A stretch of 64,000 nt of DNA. It comes from Paroedura picta. Taxonomy: Eukaryota; Chordata; Lepidosauria; Squamata; Gekkonidae. Position 1 is the first letter of the stretch; the number at the start of each line of letters is the position of its first letter. A model generated the notes under the pieces. It searched no databases. It saw nothing but the letters and a program-made list of their open reading frames with translations, and was not told where the DNA came from. The DNA lies in NCBI RefSeq assembly GCF_049243985.1, contig NC_135369.1:25962765-26026764 (forward strand), read 5' to 3'. The position numbers and the translations under genes were made by a program. This document shows positions 44,039 to 55,867 of this stretch, one piece after another.

Positions 44039-44543
44039 CTAGCTTTAAAGCCCATTTTAGAAAGGGGAGAAGGGGTAAGGGGAAGAGAAGGAGAAGCCCC
44101 CCCCCCGCAGCCTACCTGATCCTGGCGTCCAGGGCCCATCGTTGGCGTCAGAAGGAGAGCTGGGACAGGGAGAACAGCCCCCTGGCGAGAGGAGCCAGGG
44201 AGAGGGCTCTTCCTGCGGGGCACCCCTGGGGCCAGGAAGTGCTGTCACCATGTTAGCAACACGGTGAGAGCCCCTCCTGGGCCCAGGGGCAGCGGAGAGG
44301 CCCCCCTCCCCCACCGGCCTAGCTGGCAGAGAGCTTTCCCTGGGCCTGGGAAGGTCTTTTGCCGCATGGCAGACGCGGCAAAAGGCCTTCCTGGCCCCAG
44401 GAGTAGCACGGGTGGGAGCTGTCCAGGGTGGGCCAATCGAACCTGTCCTAAAACGAAGCTGGCTGCACCCTGATTGGCCCTATTCCACCTCGGACAGCCG
44501 CACTGGCTCCATCCAAGGGCCAGTTTCACTGTTATATATAAGA
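44039..44543 (-). mobile_element. Helitron-like element, 505 bp, GC-rich
   Basis: On the minus strand it would begin TCTTATATATAACAGTG and end CCCTTTCTAAAATGGGCTTT, AAAGCTAG|T. The last part resembles the ends of the other Helitron-like copies (GGGCTTTNNNCTAG). Inside are GC-rich inverted repeats: CTTTTGCCGC (44356-44365) with GCGGCAAAAG (44375-44384), and CCAATC facing GATTGG. The 5' flanking base does not fit the A/T rule. Confidence 0.45.
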
Positions 44544-45384
44544 GAACCATGGATAAGGATGTTTCTTCCTGCATTTCTGTTTCCCCCTCCCCTCTTCCTC
44601 ACCTCTAAACAACCCATTTGCTCTGTTCTTTCCCCTTTTCCACTGAAGCCGAATTTCTCATTAGAGTGTCTTAAGACTGTTTGATGTTCCCCCATTTTCA
44701 CTGGATTGCCATGGAAGGGAGGAAAGGGGGGTTGAGATATATGTGGAGACGTTTGTCCTCGGTTCCAGTTTCAACAATGCCTTGAAGAGAGTATTTTCTA
44801 ACTTAATAAAGAAATCTTTGACTACCCGCCAAGAATTTGCTTTTCTAAGTAATCGAAGATCCTCACAGGCACTAACCAAGTGCTACTAAAGATCAGTGCC
44901 TGTCAACTATAATGTGCAGCCACACATTAGTTACTGAATTGAATTTCAGCAAGCCAACTATGCTGAAATTCAGTAGGATTACATGTCGAAGGACAGTAGC
45001 TAATATTTGGGTTAATATTTTCCAAATAGATTCCATAGCCAGTACCAAAATGTGCAGAAGTAGAGCTTTCCACGGAATCTGGGAGCAAACTCATTTGAAC
45101 TGCTGCTTTTATCGATTGATTTGAATATTTATGTCCCACTCCATGTCCCAATGGGGACCTAAAGTGCTTTACGGACATCGTGGGTTTCACATTACCCTTC
45201 TAAACTGTATGTTATTCACTGCCGGCCTGATTTCAAGTAAAGTGATACAGGGACAGGAGTTTCACACAGCGAATTTCCTTCCTTTAATGAGTCATATCTG
45301 TAGTACTATGGTGCCACTAACCCCCGCCGTGGTTTTTCGCTGCACCATCTTCCTTTTGGAGGGGGGACATCCTAAGTTATGGAT

Positions 45385-45843
45385 GGATGACCCACCAGAA
45401 CCCTTAGCCTGATGTCTGGAAGCAGAGACAAAATGGATTGAGCAGAGTTGCCTGAAGCTAAACCCTACAAAGACGGAGGTCCTATGGTTGGGTAGGAAGG
45501 GACCATGGGAGGAAGCGCATCTGCCCATCTTGGACGGTGTGCAGCTCTCAGCAACGTACTCCGCCAGGAACCTGGACGTGATCCTGGATGCTTCTCTTAC
45601 TATGGAGGCCCAGGTCACAAAGGTAGCACGGCTGGCATTTTACCACCTCTGCCAAGCCAAACTACTAACACCTAGCCACAGTGATCCATGCGATGGTCAC
45701 AAGCCTTCTGCAACTCTCTACGCAGGCCTACTCTCATCCTTGATCCGTAAACTACAACTGGTGCAGAATGCTGCAGCCAGGATTCTCACTAAAACATCAT
45801 GGAGATTCCCACATCCGGAAAGTTGTTGTTATTTTATTCTAAA
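45385..45843 (+). mobile_element. L2/CR1-like LINE ORF fragment, left of the Helitron-like element
   Basis: Encodes KTEVLWLGRKGPWEEAHLPI, LDGVQLSATYSARNLDVILD, AFYHLCQAKLLTP and RKLQLVQNAAARILTKTSWR: the C-terminal end of a CR1/L2-clade ORF2. The Helitron-like element begins directly after it, and the LINE 3' end resumes at 48731. Confidence 0.75.
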
Positions 45844-45904
45844 CTAGCAAGAAAGCCCATTGCAACCAGGAATGCAATGGGCGGTAGGACCCAGGGGACA
45901 CCAG

Positions 45905-48345
45905 GAGGTGCTTTTTTTTTCTGCTGCGTGGAGCTGTGAAAGGGTCCTACAGGGTTTTTTTTTTTCTGCTGCTTGGAGCTGGGAAAGGCTCCTACAGGGT
46001 TTTGTTTTTTGCTGCTTGGATCTGCGAAAGGCTCCTACAGGGTTTTTTGTTCTGCTGCTTGGAGCTGTGAAAGGCTCCTGCAGGGTTTTTTTTTTCTGCT
46101 ACCTCTCGTGGGCGTGCCGGCTTGGAGCTCCTACAGGGGTTTTTTTTCCTGCTGCTTGGAGCTGGGAAAGGCTCCTTCAGGGTTTTGTTTTCTGCTGCTT
46201 GGATCTGCGAAAGGCTCCTACAGGGTTTTTTTTTCTGCTGCTTGGATCTGCGAAAGGCTCCTACAGGGTTTTTTTTTCTGCTGCTTGGAGCTGTGAAAGG
46301 CTGCTGCAGGGTTTTTTTTTTCTGCTAGCTCTCGTGGGCGTGCCGGCTTGGAGCTCCTACAGGGGTTTTTTTTCCTGCTGCTTGGATCTGCGAAAGGCTC
46401 CTACAGGGTTTTGTTTTCTGCTGCTTGGATCTGCGAAAGGCTCCTACAGGGTTTTTTTTTCTGCTGCTTGGAGCTGTGAAAGGCTGCTGCAGGGTTTTTT
46501 TTTTCTGCTAGCTCTCGTGGGCGTGGCGGCTTGGAGCTCCTACAGGGTTTTTTTTTCCTGCTGCTTGGAGCTGGGAAAGGCTCCTCCAGGGTTTTGTTTT
46601 CTGCTGCCTGGATCTGCGAAAGGCTCCGACAGGGTTTTTTTTTCTGCTGCTTGGAGCTGTGAAAGGCTCCTGCAGGGTTTTTTTTTTCTGCTAGCTCTCG
46701 TGGGCGTGCCGGCTTGGAGCTCCTACAGGGTTTTTTTTTCCTGCTGCTTGGAGCTGGGAAAGGCTCCTTCAGGGTTTTGTTTTCTGCTGCTTGGATCTGC
46801 GAAAGGCTCCTACAGGGTTTTTTTTTCCTGCAGCTTGGAGCTGTGAAAGGCTCCTGCAGGGTTTTTTTTTTCTGCTAGCTCTCGTGGGCGTGGCGGCTTG
46901 GAGCTCCTACAGGGTTTTTTTTTCCTGCTGCTTGGAGCTGGGAAAGGCTCCTTCAGGGTTTTGTTTTCTGCTGCTTGGATCTGCGAAAGGCTCCTACAGG
47001 GTTTTTTTTTTTCTGCAGCTTGGAGCTGTGAAAGGCTCCTGCAGGGTTTTTTTTTTCTGCTACCTCTCGTGGGCGTGGCGGCTTGGAGCTCCTACAGGGT
47101 TTTTTTTTCCTGCTGCTTGGAGCTGGGAAAGGCTCCTTCAGGGTTTTGTTTTCTGCTGCTTGGATCTGCGAAAGGCTCCTACAGGGTTTTTTTTTCTGCT
47201 GCTTGGATCTGCGAAAGGCTCCTACAGGGTTTTTTTTTCTGCTGCTTGGAGCTGTGAAAGGCTGCTGCAGGGTTTTTTTTTTCTGCTAGCTCTCGTGGGC
47301 GTGCCGGCTTGGAGCTCCTACAGGGGTTTTTTTTCCTGCTGCTTGGATCTGCGAAAGGCTCCTACAGGGTTTTGTTTTCTGCTGCTTGGATCTGCGAAAG
47401 GCTCCTACAGGGTTTTTTTTTCTGCTGCTTGGAGCTGTGAAAGGCTGCTGCAGGGTTTTTTTTTTCTGCTAGCTCTCGTGGGCGTGCCGGCTTGGAGCTC
47501 CTACAGGGGTTTTTTTTCCTGCTGCTTGGATCTGCGAAAGGCTCCTACAGGGTTTTGTTTTCTGCTGCTTGGATCTGCGAAAGGCTCCTACAGGGTTTTT
47601 TTTTCTGCTGCTTGGAGCTGTGAAAGGCTGCTGCAGGGTTTTTTTTTTCTGCTAGCTCTCGTGGGCGTGCCGGCTTGGAGCTCCTACAGGGGTTTTTTTT
47701 CCTGCTGCTTGGAGCTGGGAAAGGCTCCTTCAGGGTTTTGTTTTCTGCTGCCTGGATCTGCGAAAGGCTCCGACAGGGTTTTTTTTTCTGCTGCTTGGAG
47801 CTGTGAAAGGCTCCTGCAGGGTTTTTTTTTTCTGCTAGCTCTCGTGGGCGTGGCGGCTTGGAGCTCCTACAGGGTTTTTTTTTCCTGCTGCTTGGAGCTG
47901 GGAAAGGCTCCTTCAGGGTTTTGTTTTCTGCTGCTTGGATCTGCGAAAGGCTCCTACAGGGTTTTTTTTTTTCTGCAGCTTGGAGCTGTGAAAGGCTCCT
48001 GCAGGGTTTTTTTTTTCTGCTAGCTCTCGTGGGCGTGGCGGCTTGGAGCTCCTACAGGGTTTTTTTTTCCTGCTGCTTGGAGCTGGGAAAGGCTCCTTCA
48101 GGGTTTTGTTTTCTGCTGCTTGGATCTGCGAAAGGCTCCTACAGGGTTTTTTTTTTCCTGCAGCTTGGAGCTGTGAAAGGCTCCTGCAGGGTTTTTTTTT
48201 TCTGCTAGCTCTCGTGGGCGTGGCGGCTTGGAGCTCCTACAGGGTTTTTTTTTTCTGCTGCCTCTCGTCGGCGCGGCGGCTTGGAGCTCCTACAGGGTTT
48301 TTTTTTTCTGCTGCCTCTCGTCGCGCTAGCGGCGAAAGGCTCCTC
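45905..48345. repeat. Higher-order tandem repeat, ~42-47-bp monomers in ~183-bp units
   Basis: Monomers resemble TGCTGCTTGGAGCTGTGAAA, GGCTCCTGCAGGG plus a T8-T11 run. Four form a ~183-bp unit marked by CTCTCGTGGGCGTG, which recurs at about 46105, 46330, 46512, 46695, 46878, 47065, 47290, 47472, 47654, 47838, 48023 and 48208. Two units are about 226 bp, with one extra monomer. A ~960-bp block starting near 46105 is repeated almost exactly from about 47065. Confidence 0.93.
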
Positions 48346-48428
48346 CGGGGGTGTTTCTTTTTTTTCTGCAGCTTCTCGGCGGCTGGAGTCTTGTGTTGTG
48401 TTTGCGGCGGGGGCTTCCTTGGGGCCGG

Positions 48429-48666
48429 CCTGACGCGGTGAGAGACGCTTCGCGCCTCTCACCACGTCAGGCCGGGAGCAACTGCGAGCTGCGCTGAGCG
48501 CGGCTCGCAGTTGCTGGGGCTGGGAATCGGAGGGACCAATCGGCAGGCGCTTCGCGCCTGCCGTTTGGTCCCTCCGGTTGTCTGTCATGAGGAAGGGTCC
48601 AATCCGGACCCTTCCTCATCCCGGACACATCCCGCCCCAGAACCCCTTACTGTTTTATTTAGTCCG
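48429..48666. repeat. Cluster of four GC-rich hairpins
   Basis: Hairpins at 48429-48471 (GGTGAGAG/CTCTCACC, TTCG loop), 48479-48513 (CAACTGCGAGC/GCTCGCAGTTG), 48531-48573 (GGCAGGCGC-TTCG-CGCCTGCC, extended by GGGACCAA/TTGGTCCC) and 48587-48619 (ATGAGGAAGGGTCC/GGACCCTTCCTCAT). Their sequences are unrelated to each other. Confidence 0.88.
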
Positions 48667-48730
48667 TGGCGCCCGCGGCGCCACGGGCGGTGTACAGATG
48701 GCGCCCGCGGCGCCACGGGTGGTGTACAGA
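48667..48730. repeat. Exact-tandem 32-bp duplication of the Helitron-like 5' end
   Basis: Two 32-bp units (48667-48698 and 48699-48730) differing at one base. Each holds the palindrome GTGGCGCC/GGCGCCAC-type core and ends GTACAGA, the complement of the element's TCTGTAC start. Confidence 0.85.
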
Positions 48731-48953
48731 TGTTTCCATAGATTATTAAGACTATTCTTATTAAGATTATTGAAAATTACACAATGTATAGAACTGTTAT
48801 AATGTTTTATTGGAAGTTGTACAATGTTACAGACTGTATAATTCTTCCATGTAAAGTTATACAATGTTCAATGTAAACGGCCCAGAGCTGCAAACAATGG
48901 GCGGTATAAAAATCCAAACAAACAAACAAACAAATAAATAAATAAATAGCTCA
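48731..48953 (+). mobile_element. L2-like LINE 3' end, right of the Helitron-like element
   Basis: AT-rich 3' UTR ending GTAAACGGCCCAGAGCTGCA, ATGGGCGGTATAAAAATCC and (AAAC)n(AAAT)n. It probably belongs to the same LINE copy as 45385-45843. Confidence 0.6.
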
Positions 48954-51420
48954 TTGGGCTGCAGGTGCTAAGGTCATCAGGGATGGGTCTGACATATCTT
49001 GCTTCTTCTTGTTTCTAAGTAACAACAGCCAATCTCACTTTGATCTCAATGGTATATCACTCTAGTGCTCTAGCACTATAAAGCTCAATTCAGAACTTAA
49101 AAAAAAAAAACCTCTGAGGAAGAACACACAGTAAAAACCAGCAGAGGGAAAACAACAGCTTTGCAGGAAGAGCTACCAACCTTTTAGACAGCACAGCACA
49201 TCGATTCAGAAGTGCCAGGTACCCGAAGAAAGCAGTTTTCATCCGTTACAGTTCAACCACATTTTGCTAACCCAGTGCAGGTAGGTTTGCCTCAACAGGC
49301 AAATAAATCCTGCTAGCAGGTGGTTACTAAAAATGGGCCTGTGTGAAATGACAGAGAAAATCTGTTAACAACCAGCTACTAAAATGGAATACAAAGGCAG
49401 TTTGAAAACCACCATCGGTCTCCATCTCCACCCTTTCTCTCACCACAACAACCCTGTGAGGTAGGTTAGGCTGAAAGAGAGAATGACTGGCCCACATTTA
49501 CCCACTGAACTTTCATAGCAGAGTGAGGATTTAAACCCATTCTTCCCAGATCCTAGTCTGAGAGACCTGAATGTATGCATGTGTAGGCCAGTGTAATGAA
49601 CACCTGGGTCTTAAGTGCAGCAGAACAGAACAGTGGTGGGCATATGGGACTGGGGTGGGCAAGAAGGTGAGGTGTGGTGGAGTGAGCAAGTAGCTCAGCT
49701 GCTGGTGAATCGCTGAGTGCCTCATTTGGAGGAAGCCCATTCTTTCCTGGATCTCCAACCCGCCTATTTGAGTTTGATTGGAAAGTAGTGAAGACCACAG
49801 AAGACCAACTGGTGTCAAGCAGCCTGAACATAAGAATCCCGGAAGAGACCTGCTAGAAGGGACCAAAGGAACATCTGGTTGAGCTTTCTATTTCCTATCT
49901 GGTCTAGCTAGACTTTCTTGCCAATTACTACCCGCCCACCCCACCACCCTCTCCCTACCTATATGTATGGTTGAAGAAATTCTGTTTCATTATATCAGCT
50001 TGCACACAAAAGCATATATCTTGAATAAAAGTTTGTTGGTCTTAAAGGTGCCACTAGCCTCATACTGTTCTGTGTCTATTTCCTTGTGATTAGCCAGAGA
50101 TTTCCAGGCAATGCCCAAGCAGAGGATGAGTATATTACCCTTCAAACAATGAGCAGCAGAGCTAGGCTGCCTCTGAACCTGCAACTGCACTTAGTGATCG
50201 TGGCTACTGATATGTAAGCCAGCCAGTTTCACCACATCTTGTGGCAATGTGTCCCACCAGTGAATATGAGCTCTGTGCCAAGAAGAATTCTTTTCCATCT
50301 GTCCTGTCCACCATCTACCAGTTCTCCAGAACGATCTTGAAGCTTATTTCTTTGACTTCCCATGGGCAACACAAACGATGCCTGCCTGATGTAACCCATT
50401 CAGCTTTTCTTTCCTACCCCACCCCTCCTGCTTGGAGGATTTAGGACTCCTTCTCTTGGAGGAGAACAGCTTGTTATGCAAAGACAAGCAAGGGAGGCAG
50501 CAGTTCCTGGCAGGTCTGAAATAGATTTTCCTACTCTGCACACAGTCTCCATTCCACCCCGCCCCACCCTAAATATTTGTTCCTTTCTAGCAGGAGGGGG
50601 AAAGACAGGCAAACTGGCTGGTCATGATTAGACAAATGTGGGAGGGAAGAACTGGAGAAATCCTTCTCTTTGTAATGAGGGTGGGCGGGTGGTCAATTAG
50701 TTCCTTATACAAAAAATAAACAACACTCCTCCACTGACTCTGGATCCTGTGCGAGCCCCTTCATCCTGCCTCCTCAATTAATATCCTACCCCGTCCATCA
50801 CTACTCTTCCAAAAACATCTTTCCGGCCACTGGCTTCCCAGTTCTGGTCCCTCACCCGGTAATCCCTCCAACCCCCTGGTTCCCAAGAACCAGTAAACCT
50901 CTGCATTAAACTTTGGGTGGTGGAGAGTCAGGGGCTGGCTGTCTTTGAACTCTTCCATGATCATCCTCATCATCAAGATAATATCACAATAAGGCGCCAG
51001 CACAATTATGGTGTATATTAATAATGTACCGAGAACCAACATGGGAATTGTTATCCGCAAAACGATGGCACATCAGCATTGTTTGCTAATGGAACGGTTT
51101 GCTGTTGCTCTTGCTGCCTGCATCACTCCAGTGATCTTGGACCCCCTGTCATTTTCTTGCTTCCCCCCCCCCCCCCACGCCCGCTTCTGCACGGAGCTGG
51201 GGCTGTGCTATCTGTTGCTCTTGTCTCTTATTTCTCTACCCCCCCCCCCAAAGTGAGGCAAGCCGGGCGCCTTTCTCCCTTGCTCCCTGGCATTGCTTCC
51301 CAGGTTCCCACTGTTTCTCTGTACCCCCTCCCTGCCCGGACAACCCCCCCCCCTTCCCACCCACCCCATCCCCATCTGTTCTAGCCTTTTCCAGGCTTTT
51401 GCACCTGCAAGACAATAAAC
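48954..51420. other. Intergenic spacer before PELI3
   Basis: No gene recognised. A minus-oriented SINE lies at about 49425-49570 (CACCACAACAACCCTGTGAG, reversed head CTAGTCTGAGAGACC). A fragment of the AAGACCAACAAAG family lies at about 49990-50075. The rest looks unique; C-rich runs near 51163-51178 and 51241-51250 precede the PELI3 promoter. Confidence 0.5.
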
Positions 51421-51429
51421 AAACACCCC

Positions 51430-51800
51430 CACCCCTTCTCTTTCTCTGTGTGCTTTGTGATGCAGCTGGTGTGTGTGTGTGGGGGGGGGGGGAGGGTACA
51501 TGGCTGGGGCTGCCCCTAGATGGGAGGGGGAAGAGAGAAGAGGGGCAGGCGGTTGCCCCCCTTCCCTTCCTTTCCCCGCTCGGATTCTGGGTGTGTGTTG
51601 TGTGTTGCAGACTTGGCGGGGCGGGAGAGCTGAGCTTGTGATCCCGCCCGGCGCCGGAGCAGCAGCAGAAGCAGCAGCAGCAGCAGCCTCAGCAGCAGCC
51701 TAGCCGCCTCCTTCCTTCGGCAATGCGGGGCTATCCATCCTGCGCAGGCGGTTGCTGATCAGGGACCCGCCGCAGGGGAGCGGGGGGGACGCACAGAGGG
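51430..51800 (+). promoter_or_regulatory. PELI3: PELI3 promoter and non-coding first exon
   Basis: A GC-rich stretch with Sp1-like GGCGGGGCGGGAG (51614-51626), a CAG-rich segment (AGCAGCAGCAGAAGCAGCAG) and a donor AGGG|GTGAGC with GT at 51801. The first coding exon at 57137 needs an upstream exon and this is the only nearby candidate. The exact start site is not visible. Confidence 0.6.
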
Positions 51801-51964
51801 GTGAGCCGGAGAGACCCCCAACCCTGGGGCGGGGGGAGGGAGGACGCGGCGGGAGGGGGGTGCATGGGGAAAGGGCGGGCAGGGAGGAAGGAGAGATGCC
51901 TCGCTCACCCCCCACCCACCCACCCACCCCCGTCGCTGCACTTTAGCCAAGTCTCTGCGTTTTG

Positions 51965-51998
51965 TCCGTCCGTCCGTCTGTTTGTCTGTCTGTCTGCC
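51965..51998. repeat. (GTCY)n microsatellite
   Basis: GTCCGTCCGTCCGTCTGTTT, GTCTGTCTGTCTGCCTGG. A short CCCA repeat lies at 51909-51930. Confidence 0.85.
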
Positions 51999-52606
51999 TG
52001 GATGCCCCCCCCCGCCCCCGCCCCGGTCTGTCTGGTTCCCCCGCCAACTGTAGGGTACCCCCTCTCCATCCCTGCCCAAATGTGGAAGGGTCTCCCTTCA
52101 TTCCTCAGCCCCACAACGATATGGGTATCCTTATACCATAACCTCACCATCACCTCTGCCTGCCTTTCCCTTCCTTATCTGCTGCCTCCTCTGGATTAAA
52201 AAAAATGTTCTCATATTGATCCTTTTTCCTAATCCAGCTAGGTGTCTACCTTCATTCCAAGGGGTGTCCTTTAATTCCTATGCCCCCCCCCACTCCCGCA
52301 CTTTCCATTCCTGATCGACCAACCCAAATCCAGCCCAATATTCCTTAATTCCTAACCCTAATCCAATTCTCAAATTTAGTGGGGTGTTTTTTGGTTCAAC
52401 TCAGCCCCAACACCCCAGATCTCTCAGAGAGTGCCCTTCAATTCCTCTGGTGTCTCTTAATTCCTTATCCACCCCCATCTCTTTATGTGTCTGCCCCCAC
52501 CCCAATTCCTGACTCCTCCAATCCAATTCTTGATCATTTAGTTGCCTTTGTTTATCTTTTTGCAAAATAGATTGCATTAAGGGGAAAAAATATGCAGCAT
52601 TTTAAA

Positions 52607-52725
52607 ATGTGTGTGTATATATATATATATATATATTTGCAGCATTTTTTAAAGCAAATAATCACTGGCAAAATGTGGCTCACTCCCACCCACACATACA
52701 CACTCACACATACACACACACTGGG
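52607..52725. repeat. (GT)n(AT)n and (CA)n microsatellites
   Basis: GTGTGTGTATATATATATAT at 52609-52636, and a CACA-rich tract at about 52684-52722. Both in PELI3 intron 1. Confidence 0.9.
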
Positions 52726-53223
52726 ATGTCATTTCCCTCCCCCTTCTACAGTTCACATGCTCCACACCTGTCTTATCCACCCCCATCTCCCAATGCAATT
52801 TCAGTATACAGTTTCCCTGGGTATTTTGGGTCAGAGCACCCAAAAATGCCCCTCCAAACACTTCCCAGAAGCTTCAGTCCCACCTGCCCCACCCAAGAGC
52901 AGCCTGATGGATAAATCAGAATTAATCAAAACAGCAAAGACCAGTCCCTCTCCTCTGAAACCCAGAATACACACCCAGCCTTATCCTTCTACCTCAGCAG
53001 GCTAGATCTTCTGGGTCTGTGACCTCTTTGCAAATTCTTCCCTCAGATGCAAGCTCTCAACCCACTCCCCAATACAGCAAGCATTCAAACAGACTTCCTC
53101 GTCGCCAGGCAGCTTCATCGATTGCCCTCCTAGGCAGTTTGTGCCTTTCTTTCCACCATTCCATAGATGCCCTTCTAAACATCCTTCCTCTACCCTTGTA
53201 GGTTCTATACTTTACACACACAA

Positions 53224-53225
<2 letters not shown>

Positions 53226-53256
<31 letters not shown>
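53226..53256. repeat. (GA)n microsatellite
   Basis: About 15 uninterrupted AG dinucleotides in PELI3 intron 1. Confidence 0.92.
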
Positions 53257-53259
<3 letters not shown>

Positions 53260-54919
53260 AAAGAAACCATGCAAGTTTCCTTGAATCTCATTATAGCAGG
53301 ATGTTTTCCTCTCCTACTCTATTGGTATTACTCCATCCTGCACACATGCGCACGCACAAACAATGCTCATGCTCCAACTGCAGCATATGCCACCTCTGAA
53401 TGTAGAAAGCCTTGGTCCTCTTCCCCAACACAAGGCACTGACCTACAGATCCCATCTCTCCCCACAAAATTATTCTCCACAAAATTCAGGAACTCAGCCA
53501 CTTTCCTCCGTTTCAGTATATCCCCATCCCATGAAATGAAAGCCTCAGGATACCCAGATGTAGCACCCTGTTTAAAAAGCATGAAGCCCTGGTAGTGACA
53601 GTGCTTTGCGTAGAGGTGCTGGCACGCACTGCTGCTTGAAAGTCACTTCCTGTCTGACTTAGAAGCTTTACCCCTAAGCTCAGAGGTGTGCACTGCAAGC
53701 GTCAGTGAGAAAGTAGACACTCTGTATCTGCTCAGGAGCCCCCTCTTCCTTCCTTGCAGTCTTTACCACTGTGACAGTGAAGCCTCTATTGCTATTTCAA
53801 AAGGACAGCTTTTTCCTCTGGGCTGGGGAGGGGAAGGGGCTGCTAACCCCTGTTCACCGTCCTTTTCCCATGTTAATTGAGTTGGCCAGAAAGCAGGTAC
53901 CTGAAGTGGGGAGGGGGAGAGCGTCTTCTTCCCAGAATTCCTAGGTTAGGGACTTCCTGTGGGAAGGGACAGAAAAGTATATGTGATCCTGATCATAGGA
54001 AGGAGGGATCTTTTGTCTTTGGGTCTTTGGCTCTTGGTCTGTCATCTTCTGAACATCAGGAAAGGAGCCTGCTCTTGGGAGAAGAGGTGAGCAGCCATCT
54101 TGGACATGTGAGCAATGCAATGAAACTTTGGAACCTTTTAAAGCAAAGGTGCCTGCCCTGTATTTAACATCAGATCGGGTATGTTTAGCAGAGGGACAAA
54201 AGGACTGCGTTTCAGCCAGTTTCTTTTGTCTCTTTTGCTTAACTCTGTGCTGTGCTAAAGATCTGCTGATTATACCTTGTTCTTTTAATAAATTTTCTAA
54301 GTTGGAAGCGTGCCATGGTTCTGTGATCCACATAGTGATCCCCCACCTTGGAAACCCTAGCCTATGTAAAGGGAAGACACAGAGAGGGTTGGACCCTTGC
54401 AGTAACTTGTCCCCCACAGTGTTCAGGTGCTAGGACTGTGGGGACCACAGAAGCAAGGCCTCACAGGTGTGAAAAGGGCAGCTAGGGGTCCTGACTCCCA
54501 GCTGTGACCCTGAACTTTAGCCAGGTGGCGGTGGTGGTTATCCAGGGAGTTCCTTTTGCCACCCGCCTGGAGCTGGCCCCAACCGGAACAGTGGGTGGGC
54601 AAGGATTGGACTTGGGCTGGTTCTATCACAACCACATATACCAATTTCTCCACCGCAGCTCCCTAAATTTCTTGTCTCCCAGCTTCCACCCTGTGTCCCT
54701 TCCCCATCTCCAAGAATAACCCTTCTGGCTTGTTTTCATTATTAATTTTAACGTGATTTTGCTGTCTATTTCTATGTCATTTTTCAGCCTGCCAAGTGTG
54801 GGATTTTCACTTAAGGCCAAGGCAGACTTCTCAGGATCCAGTATCCAGGGGACCTAACCCCATTCACATAGATGCAACCCCCCACATTAATTTCTTAAGT
54901 TTCCATGTTTGGCTACACC

Positions 54920-55130
54920 TGTATTAACCTGTATAGCAAGCTAGACCATTGGCCCATCAAGGTCAGCAGCATTTGTTCTGACTGACAGTAGCTCTCCATG
55001 GTCTCAGGCAGAGGTCCTTTAAACTGGAGGCCCTTTTAACTGGAGATGATGGGGGTTGGACCTGGGAATGCTGGATGCAAAGGAGGAGCTCCTCCACAGA
55101 CCCAGGGCCCCTCTCTGGAGGTTCTGTGAT
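54920..55130 (-). mobile_element. tRNA-derived SINE, minus orientation
   Basis: GACCATTGGCCCATCAAGGT, CTCTCCATGGTCTCAGGCAG, AACTGGAGATGATGGGGGTTG and reversed head GGATGCAAAGGAGGAGCTCC. Same family as 43105. Confidence 0.65.
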
Positions 55131-55867
55131 CATACTAACCCCCCAAAAACAAACCACCCTGTGATCCTAGAGAAGTATTCCTTCTGTCAACAACTTTCAA
55201 ACTCCAAAACGTTAACATTTTAAAATTCAAAATTCCAGTTTCAGATTTTGAAAGTGTAATGAATTTGTCCAAAATATCATTTTAGCCCTACCTGAGCTTG
55301 CATATTTAATATTTCTGCCCATAACAACTTTGTTAGACCTGTGTCAGTTGTACTTTGGAAGCCAAAATGGCTTCATTTGGGGATGTGCAGTGGATGGAGG
55401 TGGATGGCTATTTCAGTGGCCCTTTCTACATGGATCCATTTATCCAGAAATTACAAGCAAGAGGATGATTATGGCAAGGAAAACTGCATTTGGGTTGGAC
55501 ACTACAACCATTTGACTTTGTATAACTATTGCATATTGTTTGCAGCACATAGCTATGCGTATTGTTGCCTGTTTAAAGGCTTGAGATGCCATTATTGTGA
55601 TCTGTGCACCAGAACTGACCGTGGTGGTGTGGTTATGGGGATATAGGTGCAAAGTAGTGATATTGTTTTATCCTAGAAAGGGCTTGGGGAACTTTCTGGT
55701 TCTAGAAGGTGGTATGTTTTACCCTGGTGCTGTTGCTGTTATCTGGAGCTTGGGTTCAAATTAAGTAAGAGGGTACAGGTGTGATGATGCTGGTTTGTAC
55801 ACAAAGATACACATTTGAACCTTGCCCCCTTTATCCTGAATTCAGTTTTGGGATGCATAAAGGAAGA

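Larger units (their letters stand above)
45844..48730 (-). mobile_element. Helitron-like element with internal tandem array, 2887 bp
   Basis: On the minus strand it starts A|TCTGTACACCACCCGTGGC and ends GCCCATTGCATTCCTGGT, TGCAATGGGC, a 7-nt spacer and CTAG|T: a 10-bp perfect hairpin before CTAG, as in Helitrons. It sits cleanly in an L2-like LINE. From 5' to 3' on its strand: a duplicated 32-bp end, a hairpin cluster, a 2.4-kb tandem array and the terminal hairpin. No helicase or replication protein is encoded. Confidence 0.65.

Noticed and set aside
45860-48023. Long repeating open frames of 328 and 410 codons rich in Phe, Leu and Gly
   Set aside because: They are translations of the tandem array; its unit is near a multiple of three and lacks stops in one frame. 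The phase is set by the T runs and there is no start context or splice support.
45905-48345. A CRISPR-like array
   Set aside because: The repeats are contiguous without unique spacers, and the DNA is vertebrate.
48667-48730. The tandem 32-bp units as long terminal repeats
   Set aside because: They are directly adjacent, too short, and match the inner start of the Helitron-like element; no LTR element was seen in the window.
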